Assembly: GCA_003347645.1 (NCBI GenBank)
Contig: QDFX01000002.1
Location: 273,334-337,333, forward strand
Source: Rhizobiaceae bacterium CPCC 101076
GTDB lineage: Bacteria > Pseudomonadota > Alphaproteobacteria > Rhizobiales > Methylopilaceae
Direction of reading: 5' to 3'
DNA: 64,000 bases
Below the pieces are notes generated by a model. The model worked only from the letters and a program-made list of their open reading frames with translations, was not told the DNA's origin and made no database searches. Positions 53,899 to 64,000 of the stretch are shown here, in pieces (position 1 is the first letter of the stretch; every line of letters begins with the position of its first letter). Made by a program: the position numbers and the translations under genes.

Positions 53899-53940
53899 GT
53901 CCCAACGCTCCGCTTAGGAGAAGCCGCCTCGGCGAGGCGG

Positions 53941-54429
53941 TCAGGCCTGCTCTGCGTCTGCCGTCTTCTTGGCGAGGATCTTCACCGAACCGCCAGCCTT
54001 CTCGATAGCGGCGATCGCGGACTTGGACGCCGCGGCGACCTCGAACGCAATGTTCTTGGCTGTGAACTTGCCGTTACCAAGCAGCTTCAGGCCGTCACGA
54101 GCCTTCGACAGCACGCCGGCGGCCACAAGCGCCTCGTTCGTGATAGCGGCCTTGATGTCGAGCTTGCCAGCGTCGATCGCCGTCTGCAGACGATCGAGGT
54201 TGAGCTCGTTCAGATCGAGACGGAAGATGTTGACGAAGCCGCGCTTCGGCAGGCGGCGATGCAACGGCATCTGGCCACCCTCGAATGCCTTGATGGCGAC
54301 GCCGGAACGGGCCTTCTGACCCTTCACGCCGCGTCCGCCGGTCTTGCCCTTGCCGGAGCCGATGCCGCGACCAACGCGCATGCGCGACTTGGTGGAACCG
54401 GGATTGTCCTTGATCTCGTTCAGCTTCAT
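53941..54429 (-). CDS. rplO: 50S ribosomal protein L15
   Basis: A 162-residue L15: [43 protein letters not shown] (glycine-rich N-terminus that threads into 23S rRNA) and a globular C-terminal domain. The ATG at 54429 is the family start; the frame to 54498 covers a hairpin. It is separated from rpmD by 142 bp that contain two hairpins, one followed by a U-tract. Confidence 0.97.
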   Translation of the reverse strand: MKLNEIKDNPGSTKSRMRVGRGIGSGKGKTGGRGVKGQKARSGVAIKAFEGGQMPLHRRLPKRGFVNIFRLDLNELNLDRLQTAIDAGKLDIKAAITNEALVAAGVLSKARDGLKLLGNGKFTAKNIAFEVAAASKSAIAAIEKAGGSVKILAKKTADAEQA

Positions 54430-54476
54430 CGTTCGCTCCGTCTGGCTCGCTACAGCGCTTATTGGCGCATCACTCG

Positions 54477-54505
54477 AAAAAGGCTCCCGCGCCAGCAAGG
54501 AGCCT
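54477..54505 (-). terminator. Terminator-like hairpin inside the spc operon, upstream of rplO
   Basis: On the minus strand AGGCTCC pairs with GGAGCCT (54499-54505 and 54481-54487 on the plus strand) over an 11-base loop and is directly followed by TTTTT (54481-54477). This is the shape of an intrinsic terminator, but it lies between rpmD and rplO, in front of the essential rplO-secY-adk genes. It could be an attenuator or an RNA processing signal. Confidence 0.55.
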
Positions 54506-54528
54506 CAGGGTCTTATTAAGAGAACGAT

Positions 54529-54551
54529 CCCGGTTCGGCTAGCCGACCGGG
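54529..54551 (-). promoter_or_regulatory. Second hairpin between rpmD and rplO
   Basis: A near-perfect dyad centred on TCGGCTAGCCGA and extended by CCCGG on each side, with one bulged base. It starts about 20 bp after the rpmD stop. Between it and the U-tract hairpin lies an AT-rich stretch (TTCTCTTAATAAGA), which resembles an RNase E target. Role unknown. Confidence 0.4.
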
Positions 54552-54571
54552 ACCGGATGTCTCACTTGGCC

Positions 54572-54778
54572 TTAGTCGACCACCTTCACGAGGTGGGCAA
54601 CCTTGGCGATCATGCCGCGGATCGCCGGATTGTCCGGGAGCGTCTTGCGGCGGCCGATCTTATTGAGGCCGAGACCGATCAGCGTCTGCTGCTGATGGTC
54701 GGGGCGACGGATGTGGCTTCCGGTCTGCTCGACCGTGATGCTCGGACCCGTCTTATTGGCTGCAGGCTTCTTTGCCAT
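54572..54778 (-). CDS. rpmD: 50S ribosomal protein L30
   Basis: A 68-residue L30: [55 protein letters not shown] spans the whole family. It is preceded by rpsE (17 bp gap) and followed by an unusually long gap before rplO. Confidence 0.97.
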   Translation of the reverse strand: MAKKPAANKTGPSITVEQTGSHIRRPDHQQQTLIGLGLNKIGRRKTLPDNPAIRGMIAKVAHLVKVVD

Positions 54779-54795
54779 CGTCTCTCTCCCGAGCC

Positions 54796-55422
54796 TTAGG
54801 CTTCGACAGCTTCGCTGGCGTCGACGTCGCGACGGCGAGACTGCAGAACCGAGACCTTGAGGCTGCGGCGCGCCGCGACCGAACGCGGGCTGTCCTCAGC
54901 CTTCAGGGCGGCGAAGGTGGCGCGCACCATGTTGTACGGATTCGACGAACCGAGCGACTTCGCGACAACGTCCTGGACGCCGAGCGTCTCGAAGACGGCG
55001 CGCATCGGACCGCCGGCGATGATGCCCGTACCGGCCGGAGCCGCGCGGACGATCACCTTGCCCGCGCCCCAACGGCCGGACACGTCATGATGCAGGGTAC
55101 GGCCCTCGCGGAGCGGAATGCGGACCAGAGCGCGCTTGGCGGCTTCAGTCGCCTTGCGGATCGCCTCCGGCACTTCACGCGCCTTGCCGTGCCCATAACC
55201 GACGCGACCCTTCTGGTCTCCGACGACGACAAGCGCCGCGAAGCCGAAGCGACGTCCGCCCTTCACGACCTTGGCCACACGGTTGATGTGAACCAGCTTG
55301 TCGACGAATTCGCTATCGCGCTCTTCCTGCTGGCCACCACGGCCACGGTCACGACCGCGACCTTCGCCGCGCCCCTGGCGCTGCCCGTCGCCGCCGCGCG
55401 GACCCCTCGGCTCGTTTGCCAT
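54796..55422 (-). CDS. rpsE: 30S ribosomal protein S5
   Basis: A 208-residue S5 of the small subunit, which guards decoding accuracy. [53 protein letters not shown] is canonical. The first 35 residues are a Gly/Arg/Gln-rich stretch ([20 protein letters not shown]), longer than the E. coli N-terminus. The ATG at 55422 has AAGAGG eight bases upstream, so that extension is part of the protein. Confidence 0.97.
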   Translation of the reverse strand: MANEPRGPRGGDGQRQGRGEGRGRDRGRGGQQEERDSEFVDKLVHINRVAKVVKGGRRFGFAALVVVGDQKGRVGYGHGKAREVPEAIRKATEAAKRALVRIPLREGRTLHHDVSGRWGAGKVIVRAAPAGTGIIAGGPMRAVFETLGVQDVVAKSLGSSNPYNMVRATFAALKAEDSPRSVAARRSLKVSVLQSRRRDVDASEAVEA

Positions 55423-55447
55423 ATCTTTGTCCTCTTCCCGTCTGGGA

Positions 55448-55807
55448 TCAGAAGTTGAGGCCGCCCTCGCGGGCACCCTCTGCCAGCGCCTTGACGCGGC
55501 CGTGATAGATGTAAGCGCCGCGGTCGAAGACCACGTCCTTGACGCCAGCCTTGCTGGCGCGCTCGGCGATCAGCTTGCCCACTTCGGCCGCAGCCGCGGT
55601 ATCGGCGCCCGTCTTGCCGCGCAGGTCCTTCTCGTTCGACGAGGCAGCAGCCAGAGTGTGGCCCTGCACGTCGTCGATGATCTGCGCGTAGATGTGCTTC
55701 GACGAGCGGAATACGGACAGACGCGGACGTCCGGTAGACGCAACCTTCTTCAGGCTGCGGCGAACGCGCGCTTTGCGTCGGGCTTCCGCCTTGAGATCCT
55801 TGACCAT
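55448..55807 (-). CDS. rplR: 50S ribosomal protein L18
   Basis: A 119-residue 5S-rRNA-binding protein L18. Basic N-terminus [41 protein letters not shown] and C-terminal [23 protein letters not shown] match. Normal length; between rplF and rpsE. Confidence 0.97.
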   Translation of the reverse strand: MVKDLKAEARRKARVRRSLKKVASTGRPRLSVFRSSKHIYAQIIDDVQGHTLAAASSNEKDLRGKTGADTAAAAEVGKLIAERASKAGVKDVVFDRGAYIYHGRVKALAEGAREGGLNF

Positions 55808-55818
55808 CGTCCGCTCCG

Positions 55819-56352
55819 TTACTTCTTCTTGCCTTCCTTGCGGAAGATGAATTCGCCCGCATAACGGACGCCCTTGCCCTTATAGGGCTCCGGCGGCCGC
55901 CATTCGCGGATCTCGGCGGCCACCTGGCCGACCTGCTGCCGGTTGATGCCGGCAACGATGATTTCCGTCGGCTTCGGCGTCGTGATCGTGATCCCCTGCG
56001 GGATCGCGTAGTTCACGTCGTGGCTGTAGCCGAGGGCGAGAACGAGGTTCTTGCCCTGGACCGACGCACGGTAACCGACGCCTTCGATCTCGAGCTTCTT
56101 CTCAAAGCCCGAGCTGACGCCCGTGGCGATGTTCTGAACCATGCTGCGCGACAGGCCCCACATGGAGCGCGCGCGCTGGGTCTTCGACCGCGGGCTGACC
56201 TTGACTTCGCCGTTCTCGAACACGCCCTCGATGTCCTCATGCAGGACAAAGGACAGCTCGCCCTTCGGGCCCTTCATGCGGACGGTCTGGCCGTCGACAG
56301 ATGCGGTCACGCCCTGCGGGACCGGAATCGCTTTCTTGCCAATGCGCGACAT
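55819..56352 (-). CDS. rplF: 50S ribosomal protein L6
   Basis: A 177-residue L6 of two repeated alpha/beta domains. [32 protein letters not shown] and the C-terminal [29 protein letters not shown] are canonical. It lies by the factor-binding site of the large subunit. Confidence 0.98.
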   Translation of the reverse strand: MSRIGKKAIPVPQGVTASVDGQTVRMKGPKGELSFVLHEDIEGVFENGEVKVSPRSKTQRARSMWGLSRSMVQNIATGVSSGFEKKLEIEGVGYRASVQGKNLVLALGYSHDVNYAIPQGITITTPKPTEIIVAGINRQQVGQVAAEIREWRPPEPYKGKGVRYAGEFIFRKEGKKK

Positions 56353-56381
56353 GGCGCTCTTCCTTATTCCTGTATGCCCGA

Positions 56382-56780
56382 TCAGAAGACCGTGCAGAGA
56401 ACCTCACCGCCGACGTTCTGGTCGCGTGCATCGTGATCAGCCATCACGCCCTTCGGCGTGGAGACGATCGCAATGCCCAGACCATTGGACACGCGGGGCA
56501 GATTGGTCACCGACGAATAGACGCGGCGGCCGGGCTTCGACACGCGGGAGATCTCACGGATCACCGGCGCGCCGTCGTAGTACTTCAGTTCGATTTCGAA
56601 CTCGGTACGGCCAGCGTCGAACTCGGTCGTCGAGTAGTCGCGAATGTAGCCCTCGGTCTTGAGGACGTCGAGAACGCGAGCGCGCAGCGTCGAGCCCGGT
56701 GTCTTGACCGAGGTCTTGCGGCGCATCTGGGCGTTCCGGATGCGGGTCAGCATATCGCCGAGCGGATCAACCATGCTCAT
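56382..56780 (-). CDS. rpsH: 30S ribosomal protein S8
   Basis: A 132-residue S8, primary binder of the 16S rRNA central domain. [26 protein letters not shown] and the C-terminal [33 protein letters not shown] match. In E. coli S8 represses the spc operon by binding its mRNA near rplE; I cannot confirm that site here. Confidence 0.98.
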   Translation of the reverse strand: MSMVDPLGDMLTRIRNAQMRRKTSVKTPGSTLRARVLDVLKTEGYIRDYSTTEFDAGRTEFEIELKYYDGAPVIREISRVSKPGRRVYSSVTNLPRVSNGLGIAIVSTPKGVMADHDARDQNVGGEVLCTVF

Positions 56781-56793
56781 GGTCGTATTCTCC

Positions 56794-57099
56794 TTACCAG
56801 CTCGACTTTACGAGGCCGGGGATGAGGCCCTTCGACCCGAGTTCGCGAAGCGCGATACGGGACATCTTCAGTTTGCGGTAGTTGGCGCGCGGACGGCCCG
56901 TCACCTCGCACCGCAGACGCAGGCGGGTTTTGGCCGAGTTGCGCGGAAGCTCCGCCAGCTTGAGGCGTGCCTCAAACCGCTCTTCCATCGGCAGGGACTG
57001 GTCATCAGCGATCGCCTTCAGCGCGGCGCGCTTGGCGGCGAAACGGTCGACAAGCGCCTTGCGGTTCTTGTTCTTCTCGATCGAGCTCTTCTTAGCCAT
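56794..57099 (-). CDS. rpsN: 30S ribosomal protein S14
   Basis: A 101-residue, long-form S14 without the CxxC zinc pairs. [29 protein letters not shown] and [38 protein letters not shown] are canonical. Head of the 30S subunit. Confidence 0.98.
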   Translation of the reverse strand: MAKKSSIEKNKNRKALVDRFAAKRAALKAIADDQSLPMEERFEARLKLAELPRNSAKTRLRLRCEVTGRPRANYRKLKMSRIALRELGSKGLIPGLVKSSW

Positions 57100-57117
57100 G
57101 TGGCTCTCTCCTGCCGC

Positions 57118-57678
57118 TCAGGTACGGAACGGGAAGCCAAGAGCGCGGAGCAACTCACGCGCCTCGTCATCCGTCTGCGCCGAAGTGGCGACAATGATGT
57201 CCATGCCCCAGATCTGCTCGACCTGGTCGTAATTGATCTCCGGGAACACGATGTGCTCCTTGATGCCGAGGGCATAATTGCCACGACCATCGAAGCTCTT
57301 CGGGTTCAGACCGCGGAAGTCGCGGACGCGCGGCAGCGCGACGTTGATCAAGCGATCGAGGAATTCCCACATGCGCTGCTTGCGCAGCGTGACCTTGCAG
57401 CCGACGGCCTGGCCTTCGCGAAGCTTGAAGGTTGCGATCGAGGTACGCGCCTTCGTGATCACCGGCTTCTGGCCGGCGATACGGGCGAGATCGGCCGCGG
57501 CCGACTGCACCTTCTTCGAGTCCGCGACGGCCTCGCCGACGCCCATGTTCAGCACGATCTTGTCGATCGCGGGGACCTGCATCGCGTTCTTGTAGCCGAA
57601 CTTCTCGTTCAGCTCCTTGCGGACCTGGTCCTCATAGACGCGCTTCAGGCGCGGTTCGTAGTTCACCGTATCAAGCAT
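57118..57678 (-). CDS. rplE: 50S ribosomal protein L5
   Basis: A 186-residue L5 that binds 5S r[52 protein letters not shown] and [35 protein letters not shown] are intact. The ATG lies eight bases inside the rplX frame, so the two are translationally linked. Confidence 0.98.
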   Translation of the reverse strand: MLDTVNYEPRLKRVYEDQVRKELNEKFGYKNAMQVPAIDKIVLNMGVGEAVADSKKVQSAAADLARIAGQKPVITKARTSIATFKLREGQAVGCKVTLRKQRMWEFLDRLINVALPRVRDFRGLNPKSFDGRGNYALGIKEHIVFPEINYDQVEQIWGMDIIVATSAQTDDEARELLRALGFPFRT

Positions 57679-57988
57679 CGATCCGCTCTCCCGAGGCCTT
57701 GGCGACGCGGACCTTGCGGCCGTCGTCGAGCGTCTGGAAACCGACGCGGGTCGCCTTGCCGGTCGACGGATCGGCGAGCGCGATATTCGACAGGTGGATC
57801 GTGCCTTCCTTGCGGATCAGGCCCCCCTCCTGCTGCGCCGTCTGGCGCTGGTGGCGGACATGGACGTTGACGCCCTTGACGACGGCACGGTCCTCGCTCG
57901 GGATCACGCGCAGGACTTCGCCAGTCTTGCCCTTGTCCTTACCGGTGAGAACGACGACGCGGTCGCCCTTCTTGATCTTGGCGGCCAT
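57671..57988 (-). CDS. rplX: 50S ribosomal protein L24
   Basis: A 105-residue L24, an assembly initiator with a KOW motif ([39 protein letters not shown]). The ATG at 57988 overlaps the rplN stop by one base (TAATG). The open frame to 58297 is a shadow of rplN. Overlaps rplE by eight bases. Confidence 0.97.
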   Translation of the reverse strand: MAAKIKKGDRVVVLTGKDKGKTGEVLRVIPSEDRAVVKGVNVHVRHQRQTAQQEGGLIRKEGTIHLSNIALADPSTGKATRVGFQTLDDGRKVRVAKASGERIDA

Positions 57989-58356
57989 TACAGCACCTCC
58001 GGCGCGAGCGAAATGATCTTCATGTGGTTGCGGGCGCGAAGCTCGCGCGGCACCGGTCCGAAGATACGCGTGCCGATCGGCTCGCCTTCCTTGTTGATCA
58101 GAACGGCGGCGTTGCGGTCGAAACGGATCACCGAACCGTCCGCGCGCTTGATGTCCTTGGCGGTCCGCACGATGACGGCCTTGAGGACTTCGCCCTTCTT
58201 CACGCGGCCGCGCGGAATAGCCTCCTTGACGGAGACGACGATGATGTCGCCCACGCCGGCATATTTGCGCTTCGAGCCGCCGAGCACCTTGATGCACATG
58301 ACTCGACGGGCGCCGGAATTGTCGGCGACGTCGAGATTCGACTGCATCTGGATCAT
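57988..58356 (-). CDS. rplN: 50S ribosomal protein L14
   Basis: A 122-residue L14: [57 protein letters not shown], complete to [14 protein letters not shown]. First gene of the spc operon, 62 bp after rpsQ; any spc promoter would sit in that gap, but I see no clear one. Confidence 0.98.
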   Translation of the reverse strand: MIQMQSNLDVADNSGARRVMCIKVLGGSKRKYAGVGDIIVVSVKEAIPRGRVKKGEVLKAVIVRTAKDIKRADGSVIRFDRNAAVLINKEGEPIGTRIFGPVPRELRARNHMKIISLAPEVL

Positions 58357-58418
58357 GGCATCTTTCCCTTATCTGACGGGCCGGTTTCCCTCTCGGGACC
58401 TCGTCCGCCGCTACTTGT

Positions 58419-58670
58419 TCAGCTCTCGGCGGAAGCGGCCTGGTCTTCGACGACCCGCCAGCGCTTCTGCTTCGAAATCGGTGCGCTCTCTTCGATGGCG
58501 ATCTGGTCGCCGACCTTGAAAACGTTGTTCTCGTCGTGCGCGTGATAGTTCTTCGTGCGCCGCACCGTCTTCTTCAGAAGAGGATGCGTGAAGCGCCGCT
58601 CAACCTTCACGACCACGGTCTTGTCGTTGGTGTCGCTCACGACGACGCCACGGAGAATGCGTTTCGGCAT
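58419..58670 (-). CDS. rpsQ: 30S ribosomal protein S17
   Basis: An 83-residue S17 with OB fold: [49 protein letters not shown] is typical. Last gene of the S10 operon, 9 bp after rpmC. Confidence 0.97.
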   Translation of the reverse strand: MPKRILRGVVVSDTNDKTVVVKVERRFTHPLLKKTVRRTKNYHAHDENNVFKVGDQIAIEESAPISKQKRWRVVEDQAASAES

Positions 58671-58679
58671 TGTCTATCC

Positions 58680-59009
58680 TCAGGCCTTCGCCTTCGCGGC
58701 CGTGCGCTTGGCGCGCGGCTTGGTTTCAGTCGTCTCGGCAGAAGCCTCTGCCTTCTTTGCGGGCTTCGCAGCCTTCGCCGGCTTTTCAGCCTTGGCGCGT
58801 CCGACCGGAGCCTCAATGCCGAGCGCACGCTCACGGTCTACCGTCTGGAGCCGCGCGATATCGCGACGAATCTGACGGAAGCGTGACGTGTTCTCGAGCT
58901 GGCCCGTCGCCCGCTGAAAGCGCAGATTGAACTGCTCTTTCTTCAGCTTCAGGATCTCGTCGTTCACCTGATCGGCGCTGAGCGTCCGGACATCGCTGAT
59001 TTTCGTCAT
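58680..59009 (-). CDS. rpmC: 50S ribosomal protein L29 with long basic tail
   Basis: The first 65 residues are an ordinary L29 ([52 protein letters not shown]). It then continues to 109 residues with a tail rich in Lys, Ala, Pro and Glu ([21 protein letters not shown]...). L29 is usually 60-70 residues and sits at the peptide exit tunnel near the SRP and trigger-factor site. GAGG nine bases before the ATG at 59009 decides the start; an ATG at 59024 overlapping the rplP stop is an alternative. Confidence 0.93.
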   Translation of the reverse strand: MTKISDVRTLSADQVNDEILKLKKEQFNLRFQRATGQLENTSRFRQIRRDIARLQTVDRERALGIEAPVGRAKAEKPAKAAKPAKKAEASAETTETKPRAKRTAAKAKA

Positions 59010-59020
59010 GGAAGTCAACC

Positions 59021-59434
59021 TCATTCAGCAATGCGCGCGACAAATCGCGTGCGGATCGGCAGTTTGGCGGCCGCAAGGCGCAGCGCCTCACGGGCCACTT
59101 CCTCGCTGACGCCGTCGAGCTCGAACATAATGCGGCCCGGCTTGACCTTCGCGGCCCAGTATTCCGGAGCACCCTTGCCCTTACCCATGCGGACTTCGGT
59201 CGGCTTCTTGGAAACCGGAACGTCCGGGAAGATTCGGATCCAGACGCGACCCTGGCGCTTCATCTCGCGGGTCAGCGCGCGACGGGCAGCCTCGATCTGA
59301 CGCGCGGTCACGCGCTCAGGCTCCATGGCCTTCAGGCCGAAGGCTCCGAAGTCCAGGTTCGTGCCGCCCTTAGCAGCGCCGGAGATCCGGCCCTTGAACT
59401 GCTTGCGGAATTTCGTGCGCTTCGGCTGAAGCAT
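59021..59434 (-). CDS. rplP: 50S ribosomal protein L16
   Basis: A 137-residue L16: [53 protein letters not shown] and [48 protein letters not shown] are canonical. Near the A-site tRNA of the large subunit. Confidence 0.98.
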   Translation of the reverse strand: MLQPKRTKFRKQFKGRISGAAKGGTNLDFGAFGLKAMEPERVTARQIEAARRALTREMKRQGRVWIRIFPDVPVSKKPTEVRMGKGKGAPEYWAAKVKPGRIMFELDGVSEEVAREALRLAAAKLPIRTRFVARIAE

Positions 59435-59463
59435 GTTCTGTCCTCACCAAATCCTAGACGGGA

Positions 59464-60177
59464 TCACTCGGCCGCTTCGCGCTCGCGGCGCGTACGGCCC
59501 TGGGACTGCTCGCCCTCATGCAGGCGCTTGTCCTGAGCCATGGGGTCGTGCTCCATGATCTCGCCCTTGAAAATCCAAACCTTGACGCCGCAGGTGCCCA
59601 TCGCCGTGTGGGCGGTGGAGACGCCGAAGTCGATGTCCGCGCGCAGCGTGTGCAGCGGAACCCGGCCTTCGCGATACCACTCGGTACGAGCGATTTCGGC
59701 GCCGCCTAGACGGCCCGAGCAGGTGATGCGGATGCCTTCGGCGCCGAGACGCATCGCCGACTGAACGGCGCGCTTCATCGCACGACGGAAAGCCACGCGG
59801 CGCTCGAGCTGCTGGGCGATCGAGTCGGAAACGAGCTGGGCGTCGACCTCGGGCTTGCGCACTTCAACGATGTTGATGTGCACGTCCGAACCGGTCATCG
59901 AGCCGACCTTCTTGCGAAGCTTCTCGATATCCGCGCCCTTCTTGCCGATGACGATGCCCGGGCGAGCCGAGTGGATCGTGACGCGGCACTTCTTGTGCGG
60001 GCGCTCGATGACGATCTTCGAGACGGCAGCCTGCTTCAGATCCTTCAGCAGGGCGTCACGGATGCGCATGTCCTCGTGCAGCAGCTGGCCGTACTCGCCC
60101 TTATTCGCGAACCAGCGCGAATCCCAGGTGCGGTTGATGCCGAGACGCAGCCCGATCGGATTGACTTTCTGACCCAT
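59464..60177 (-). CDS. rpsC: 30S ribosomal protein S3
   Basis: A 237-residue S3, part of the mRNA entry channel, with an N-terminal KH domain ([18 protein letters not shown] type, here [13 protein letters not shown] near 75). [23 protein letters not shown] and [25 protein letters not shown] are canonical. The start overlaps the rplV stop by one base. Confidence 0.98.
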   Translation of the reverse strand: MGQKVNPIGLRLGINRTWDSRWFANKGEYGQLLHEDMRIRDALLKDLKQAAVSKIVIERPHKKCRVTIHSARPGIVIGKKGADIEKLRKKVGSMTGSDVHINIVEVRKPEVDAQLVSDSIAQQLERRVAFRRAMKRAVQSAMRLGAEGIRITCSGRLGGAEIARTEWYREGRVPLHTLRADIDFGVSTAHTAMGTCGVKVWIFKGEIMEHDPMAQDKRLHEGEQSQGRTRREREAAE

Positions 60178-60557
60178 TAGGCGGTCTCCCGGACCTGGCG
60201 AACCACGATCGTGAGGTTCGAGAAGGGCTTTTCGATACGGCCGACACGGCCACGGGCGCGCGGCGAAAACCGCTTCATCACCAGTGCCTTGCCGACATGT
60301 GCTTCGGCGACGATGAGATCATCGACGTCGAGGCTGTGATTGTTCTCCGCGTTGGCGATCGCGCTTTCGAGCGTCTTCTTGACGTCCTTGGCGATGCGCT
60401 TTTGCGAGAATTCCAGATCGGCAAGCGCGGTCGAGACCGCCTTGCCGCGGATCAGCTGCGCGACGAGATTCAGCTTCTGAGGGCTGACGCGGATCAGCCG
60501 GGTCTTCGCCTGCGCTTCATTCTCCGGAAGGCGGCGATCACGAGCCTGCTTGCCCAT
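60177..60557 (-). CDS. rplV: 50S ribosomal protein L22
   Basis: A 126-residue L22, which lines the exit tunnel. [52 protein letters not shown] and the beta-hairpin [23 protein letters not shown] are intact. The loop that contacts macrolides is of normal length. Confidence 0.98.
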   Translation of the reverse strand: MGKQARDRRLPENEAQAKTRLIRVSPQKLNLVAQLIRGKAVSTALADLEFSQKRIAKDVKKTLESAIANAENNHSLDVDDLIVAEAHVGKALVMKRFSPRARGRVGRIEKPFSNLTIVVRQVRETA

Positions 60558-60560
60558 CGA

Positions 60561-60839
60561 TTACTTCCTCTTGGCTTTCTTGTCCGCCGCATGCCCGTAA
60601 TAGGTGCGGGTCGGCGCGAACTCGCCGAGCTTGTGGCCAACCATCTCTTCCGAGACGAAGACCGGGATGTGCTTCTGGCCGTTGTGGACACCAAAGGTGA
60701 GCCCCACGAACTGCGGCAGAATGGTCGAGCGACGGCTCCAGGTCTTGATGACCTCGGAGCGGCCGGATCCACGGACGGCGTCTGCCTTCTTGAGCAGATA
60801 GCCGTCGACAAACGGACCCTTCCAGAGCGAGCGTGCCAT
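60561..60839 (-). CDS. rpsS: 30S ribosomal protein S19
   Basis: A 92-residue S19: [82 protein letters not shown] covers the full family. Head of the small subunit, between rplB and rplV. Confidence 0.98.
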   Translation of the reverse strand: MARSLWKGPFVDGYLLKKADAVRGSGRSEVIKTWSRRSTILPQFVGLTFGVHNGQKHIPVFVSEEMVGHKLGEFAPTRTYYGHAADKKAKRK

Positions 60840-60848
60840 CTCTCTTCC

Positions 60849-61682
<834 letters not shown>

Positions 61683-61692
61683 GATCTATGCC

Positions 61693-61989
61693 TCACAGAC
61701 CCGTCGTCACATCGATCGTGTGGCCCTCGGCGAGGGTCACGACGGCCTTCTTGACGTCGCTCTGCTGTCCCAGACGGCCCTTGAAGCGTTTCACCTTGCC
61801 CTTGCGGACAAGCGTGTTGACGCCGAGGACCTTCACGTCGAACAGCTTCTCGACCGCTTCCGCGATCTGCGGCTTGGTCGCTGTCCTGGCCACCTTGAAG
61901 ACGACCTGGTTGTGCTCTGACGCGAGCGTCGCCTTTTCGGTGATGACCGGCGACAGGATCACGTCGTAATGGCGCGGATCCTTGCTCAT
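61693..61989 (-). CDS. rplW: 50S ribosomal protein L23
   Basis: A 98-residue L23, docking site for trigger factor and SRP at the exit tunnel. [54 protein letters not shown] is typical. The start overlaps the rplD stop by four bases. Confidence 0.97.
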   Translation of the reverse strand: MSKDPRHYDVILSPVITEKATLASEHNQVVFKVARTATKPQIAEAVEKLFDVKVLGVNTLVRKGKVKRFKGRLGQQSDVKKAVVTLAEGHTIDVTTGL

Positions 61990-62606
61990 TTGAAGCGCTC
62001 CTCGAGGGCGTCGACAGCGGCGCGCGTCAGGACAAGCGTGTCGCGGCGCAGGATGTCGTAGACGTTGATGCCCTGAACCGGCAGCACGTCCGCGAACGGA
62101 ACATTGCGGGCCGCCAGCCCAAGATTGGTTTCGACTTCGGTACCGTCGACGATCAGAACCGACGCCAGACCGAGCTTGGTCAGGGTCTCCTTGAACGCCT
62201 TGGTCTTGGCTTCCGCCAGGTTGGCCTTGTCGATGACGATCAGGCCGCCGTCCTTGGCCTTGGCCGAGAGAGCCAGACGCAGGCCGAGAGCACGCACCTT
62301 CTTCGGCAGATCGTGCGCATGGCTGCGAACGACCGGACCGTGCGCACGACCACCGCCGCGGAACTGCGGAGCGGACGCGGCGTGGTGACGAGCACGACCC
62401 GTGCCCTTCTGCTTGTACATCTTCGACTTGGTGCGGTTCACATCAGACCGCCCCTGAGCCACGTGCGTGCCTGCCTGGCGCTTTGCGAGCTGCCAGCGGA
62501 CGACGCGGGCGAGGATGTCGGCGCGCGGCTCGAGACCGAAGATCTCGTCGGACAGGGTCACCTTGCCGGCGTCCTTGCCCTCGAATGTCTTGACGCTGAT
62601 ATCCAT
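61986..62606 (-). CDS. rplD: 50S ribosomal protein L4
   Basis: A 206-residue L4. [72 protein letters not shown] is the conserved tunnel loop. In E. coli L4 also controls the S10 operon; the leader for that is not seen here because tuf lies directly upstream. The start overlaps the rplC stop by one base. Confidence 0.98.
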   Translation of the reverse strand: MDISVKTFEGKDAGKVTLSDEIFGLEPRADILARVVRWQLAKRQAGTHVAQGRSDVNRTKSKMYKQKGTGRARHHAASAPQFRGGGRAHGPVVRSHAHDLPKKVRALGLRLALSAKAKDGGLIVIDKANLAEAKTKAFKETLTKLGLASVLIVDGTEVETNLGLAARNVPFADVLPVQGINVYDILRRDTLVLTRAAVDALEERFK

Positions 62607-63391
62607 TACGCCTGCTCCCCGTCGGTCGTCTCAGGAGCCTGGGTCACGGCGTCGGTCTCTTCGACCGGAGCCTGGGACTCCTCGGCGGCCTGCTTCGGCG
62701 ACGCTTTCTCTTCGTTGGCGAGACGGAACTTGCCCGGCGTCGGAACGCCGTCCGGAAGCTTCCGCTTCACGGCGTCGCGCAGCTCGATCCAGCCGCCGGC
62801 CGGACCGGGAACGGCGCCCTCGACGAGAACCAGACCGCGCTCCACATCGGTGCGGACCACCTTGAGGTTCTGCGTGGTGACGCGCTCGACACCCAGGTGA
62901 CCGGCCATCTTCTTGTTCTTGAAGACCTTGCCCGGATCCTGACGGCCGCCGGTCGAACCGTGCGAACGGTGCGAGATCGACACGCCGTGGGTCGCACGCA
63001 GACCGCCGAAGTTCCAGCGCTTCATGGCGCCGGCGAAACCCTTACCAGTCGAGGTGCCCGTCACGTCGACGAACTGGCCGGCGACGAAGTGGTCGGCCGT
63101 GATCTCGGCGCCGACAGGGATGAGCCCGTCCGCCGGAACGCGGAATTCGACCACTTTGGCCTTCGGCTCGACCTGGGCAACGGCGAATTGGCCGCGCTGC
63201 GCCTTCGAGACGTTCTTCGTCTTGCGGAGGCCAGCACCAAGCTGGACCGCGGCGTAGCCGTCCTTCTCGACAGTGCGGTGGGCGACCACCTGGCACTGTC
63301 CGAGTTCCAGAACGGTGACCGGAACATGCTCGCCCGCATCCGTGAAGATGCGCGTCATGCCGACCTTCTTTGCAATCACTCCGGACCGCAT
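62606..63391 (-). CDS. rplC: 50S ribosomal protein L3 with acidic tail
   Basis: A 261-residue L3. Core: [34 protein letters not shown] and [52 protein letters not shown], with the glutamine that is methylated in E. coli (GGRQDPG). Beyond the usual end at about 215 residues it adds some 45 residues rich in Glu, Ala, Thr and Gln. The core is certain; the role of the tail is unknown. Confidence 0.97.
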   Translation of the reverse strand: MRSGVIAKKVGMTRIFTDAGEHVPVTVLELGQCQVVAHRTVEKDGYAAVQLGAGLRKTKNVSKAQRGQFAVAQVEPKAKVVEFRVPADGLIPVGAEITADHFVAGQFVDVTGTSTGKGFAGAMKRWNFGGLRATHGVSISHRSHGSTGGRQDPGKVFKNKKMAGHLGVERVTTQNLKVVRTDVERGLVLVEGAVPGPAGGWIELRDAVKRKLPDGVPTPGKFRLANEEKASPKQAAEESQAPVEETDAVTQAPETTDGEQA

Positions 63392-63405
63392 TGTCGTGGT
63401 CCCTC

Positions 63406-63714
63406 TCAGAGCTTGATTTCGACGTCCACGCCGGCGGCGAGGTCGAGCTTCATCAGCGCGTCCACCGTCTGCGGGGTCGGATCGACAATGTCGAGAAGAC
63501 GCTTGTGCGTGCGCATTTCAAACTGCTCGCGGCTCTTCTTGTCGACGTGGGGGCTGCGGTTGACCGTGAACTTCTCGATCCGCGTGGGCAGCGGGATCGG
63601 GCCGCGCACGCGCGCACCCGTCCGCTTTGCGGTCGAGACGATCTCCTTCGTCGAACTATCGAGAACTCGATGGTCGAACGCTTTGAGCCGGATACGGATA
63701 TTCTGACCGTTCAT
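63406..63714 (-). CDS. rpsJ: 30S ribosomal protein S10
   Basis: A 102-residue S10 (also NusE in antitermination). [79 protein letters not shown] is complete. The ATG at 63714 has GAGG six bases before; the frame to 63726 is a short run-in. First gene of the S10 operon, 60 bp after tuf. Confidence 0.98.
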   Translation of the reverse strand: MNGQNIRIRLKAFDHRVLDSSTKEIVSTAKRTGARVRGPIPLPTRIEKFTVNRSPHVDKKSREQFEMRTHKRLLDIVDPTPQTVDALMKLDLAAGVDVEIKL

Positions 63715-63774
63715 GATCAGCCTCAATGGGGAGGACCGGCCGCCGAATGACGACCGTTCGCCCGTTAAAAGAAA

Positions 63775-64000
<226 letters not shown>

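Noticed and set aside
56659..57870. Long open frame opposite rpsH-rpsN-rplE-rplX
   Set aside because: Runs across four conserved r-protein genes and their junctions; shadow.

Overview
The window looks like the chromosomal core of an alphaproteobacterium of the order Hyphomicrobiales (Rhizobiales). The evidence is a GC-rich composition of roughly 60-65%, the divK-pleD cell-cycle pair, an EipB (DUF1849) envelope protein, several protein families typical of alphaproteobacteria (DUF983, DUF1489, DUF3572, DUF599, ATP12), and gene orders I recognise from rhizobia and brucellae. Genus cannot be read from the sequence. Nearly every reading frame is intact. I see no prophage, insertion sequence, CRISPR array or rRNA operon. 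One tRNA gene is present, tRNA-Leu(GAG).

Layout. 1-8.3 kb: a secreted PDC-type sensor domain protein, then topA-rnr-DUF983-NUDIX-MFS and rpmG on the plus strand. 8.6-12.1 kb: pleD and divK (minus), facing away from DUF3572-dinB (plus). 12.2-18.4 kb: eipB, ridA-GDPD-acetyltransferase-HIT, then an accessory pair made of a class C beta-lactamase and an unusual beta/gamma-crystallin-like protein. 18.5-21.4 kb: clpS-clpA. 21.6-28.1 kb: a D,D-carboxypeptidase with a SPOR domain, a membrane DnaJ protein, panC, a GST, small conserved proteins and an unannotated 32-residue hydrophobic ORF. 28.2-34.5 kb: potassium (kup) and magnesium (mgtE) transporters, a glyoxalase-fold protein, an AT-rich foreign-looking membrane protein and the glutathione-dependent formaldehyde dehydrogenase. 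34.5-37.9 kb: acylphosphatase, lipB, a solitary SpoA-domain protein, tRNA-Leu, ATP12 and a HAD phosphatase. 38-41.2 kb: hdeD, katA and oxyR, a peroxide/acid stress block. 41.2-47.5 kb: a long minus-strand run from degP through rarA, FUSC, a two-gene chromate transporter, fluoride channel crcB and an LprI-like protein to a pseudouridine synthase. 47.6-49.3 kb: lemA-htpX-like. 49.3-64 kb: the 3' end of tuf followed by the complete S10, spc and alpha ribosomal-protein operons, read on the minus strand from rpsJ to rplQ, with secY, adk and rpoA embedded.

How the parts work together. The last 15 kb is one translation, secretion and transcription super-cluster with many 1-8 nt overlaps. It has a terminator-like hairpin plus U-tract inside it, between rpmD and rplO, which is the most unexpected regulatory signal here. 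The oxyR-katA pair is divergent around a nested inverted repeat, as expected for peroxide control. PleD and DivK form the classical polar cell-cycle signalling pair. ClpS-ClpA form the N-end-rule unfoldase.

Novelty. Most of the window is ordinary housekeeping. The points I would look at again are the beta/gamma-crystallin-like protein beside AmpC, the AT-rich membrane gene, the 32-residue ORF, two 50% identical two-cysteine secreted proteins 11 kb apart, the hairpins in the spc operon, the operator-like palindrome at ampC, and unusual tails on ribosomal proteins L29, L3 and S5. I did not find a clearly new multi-gene system.
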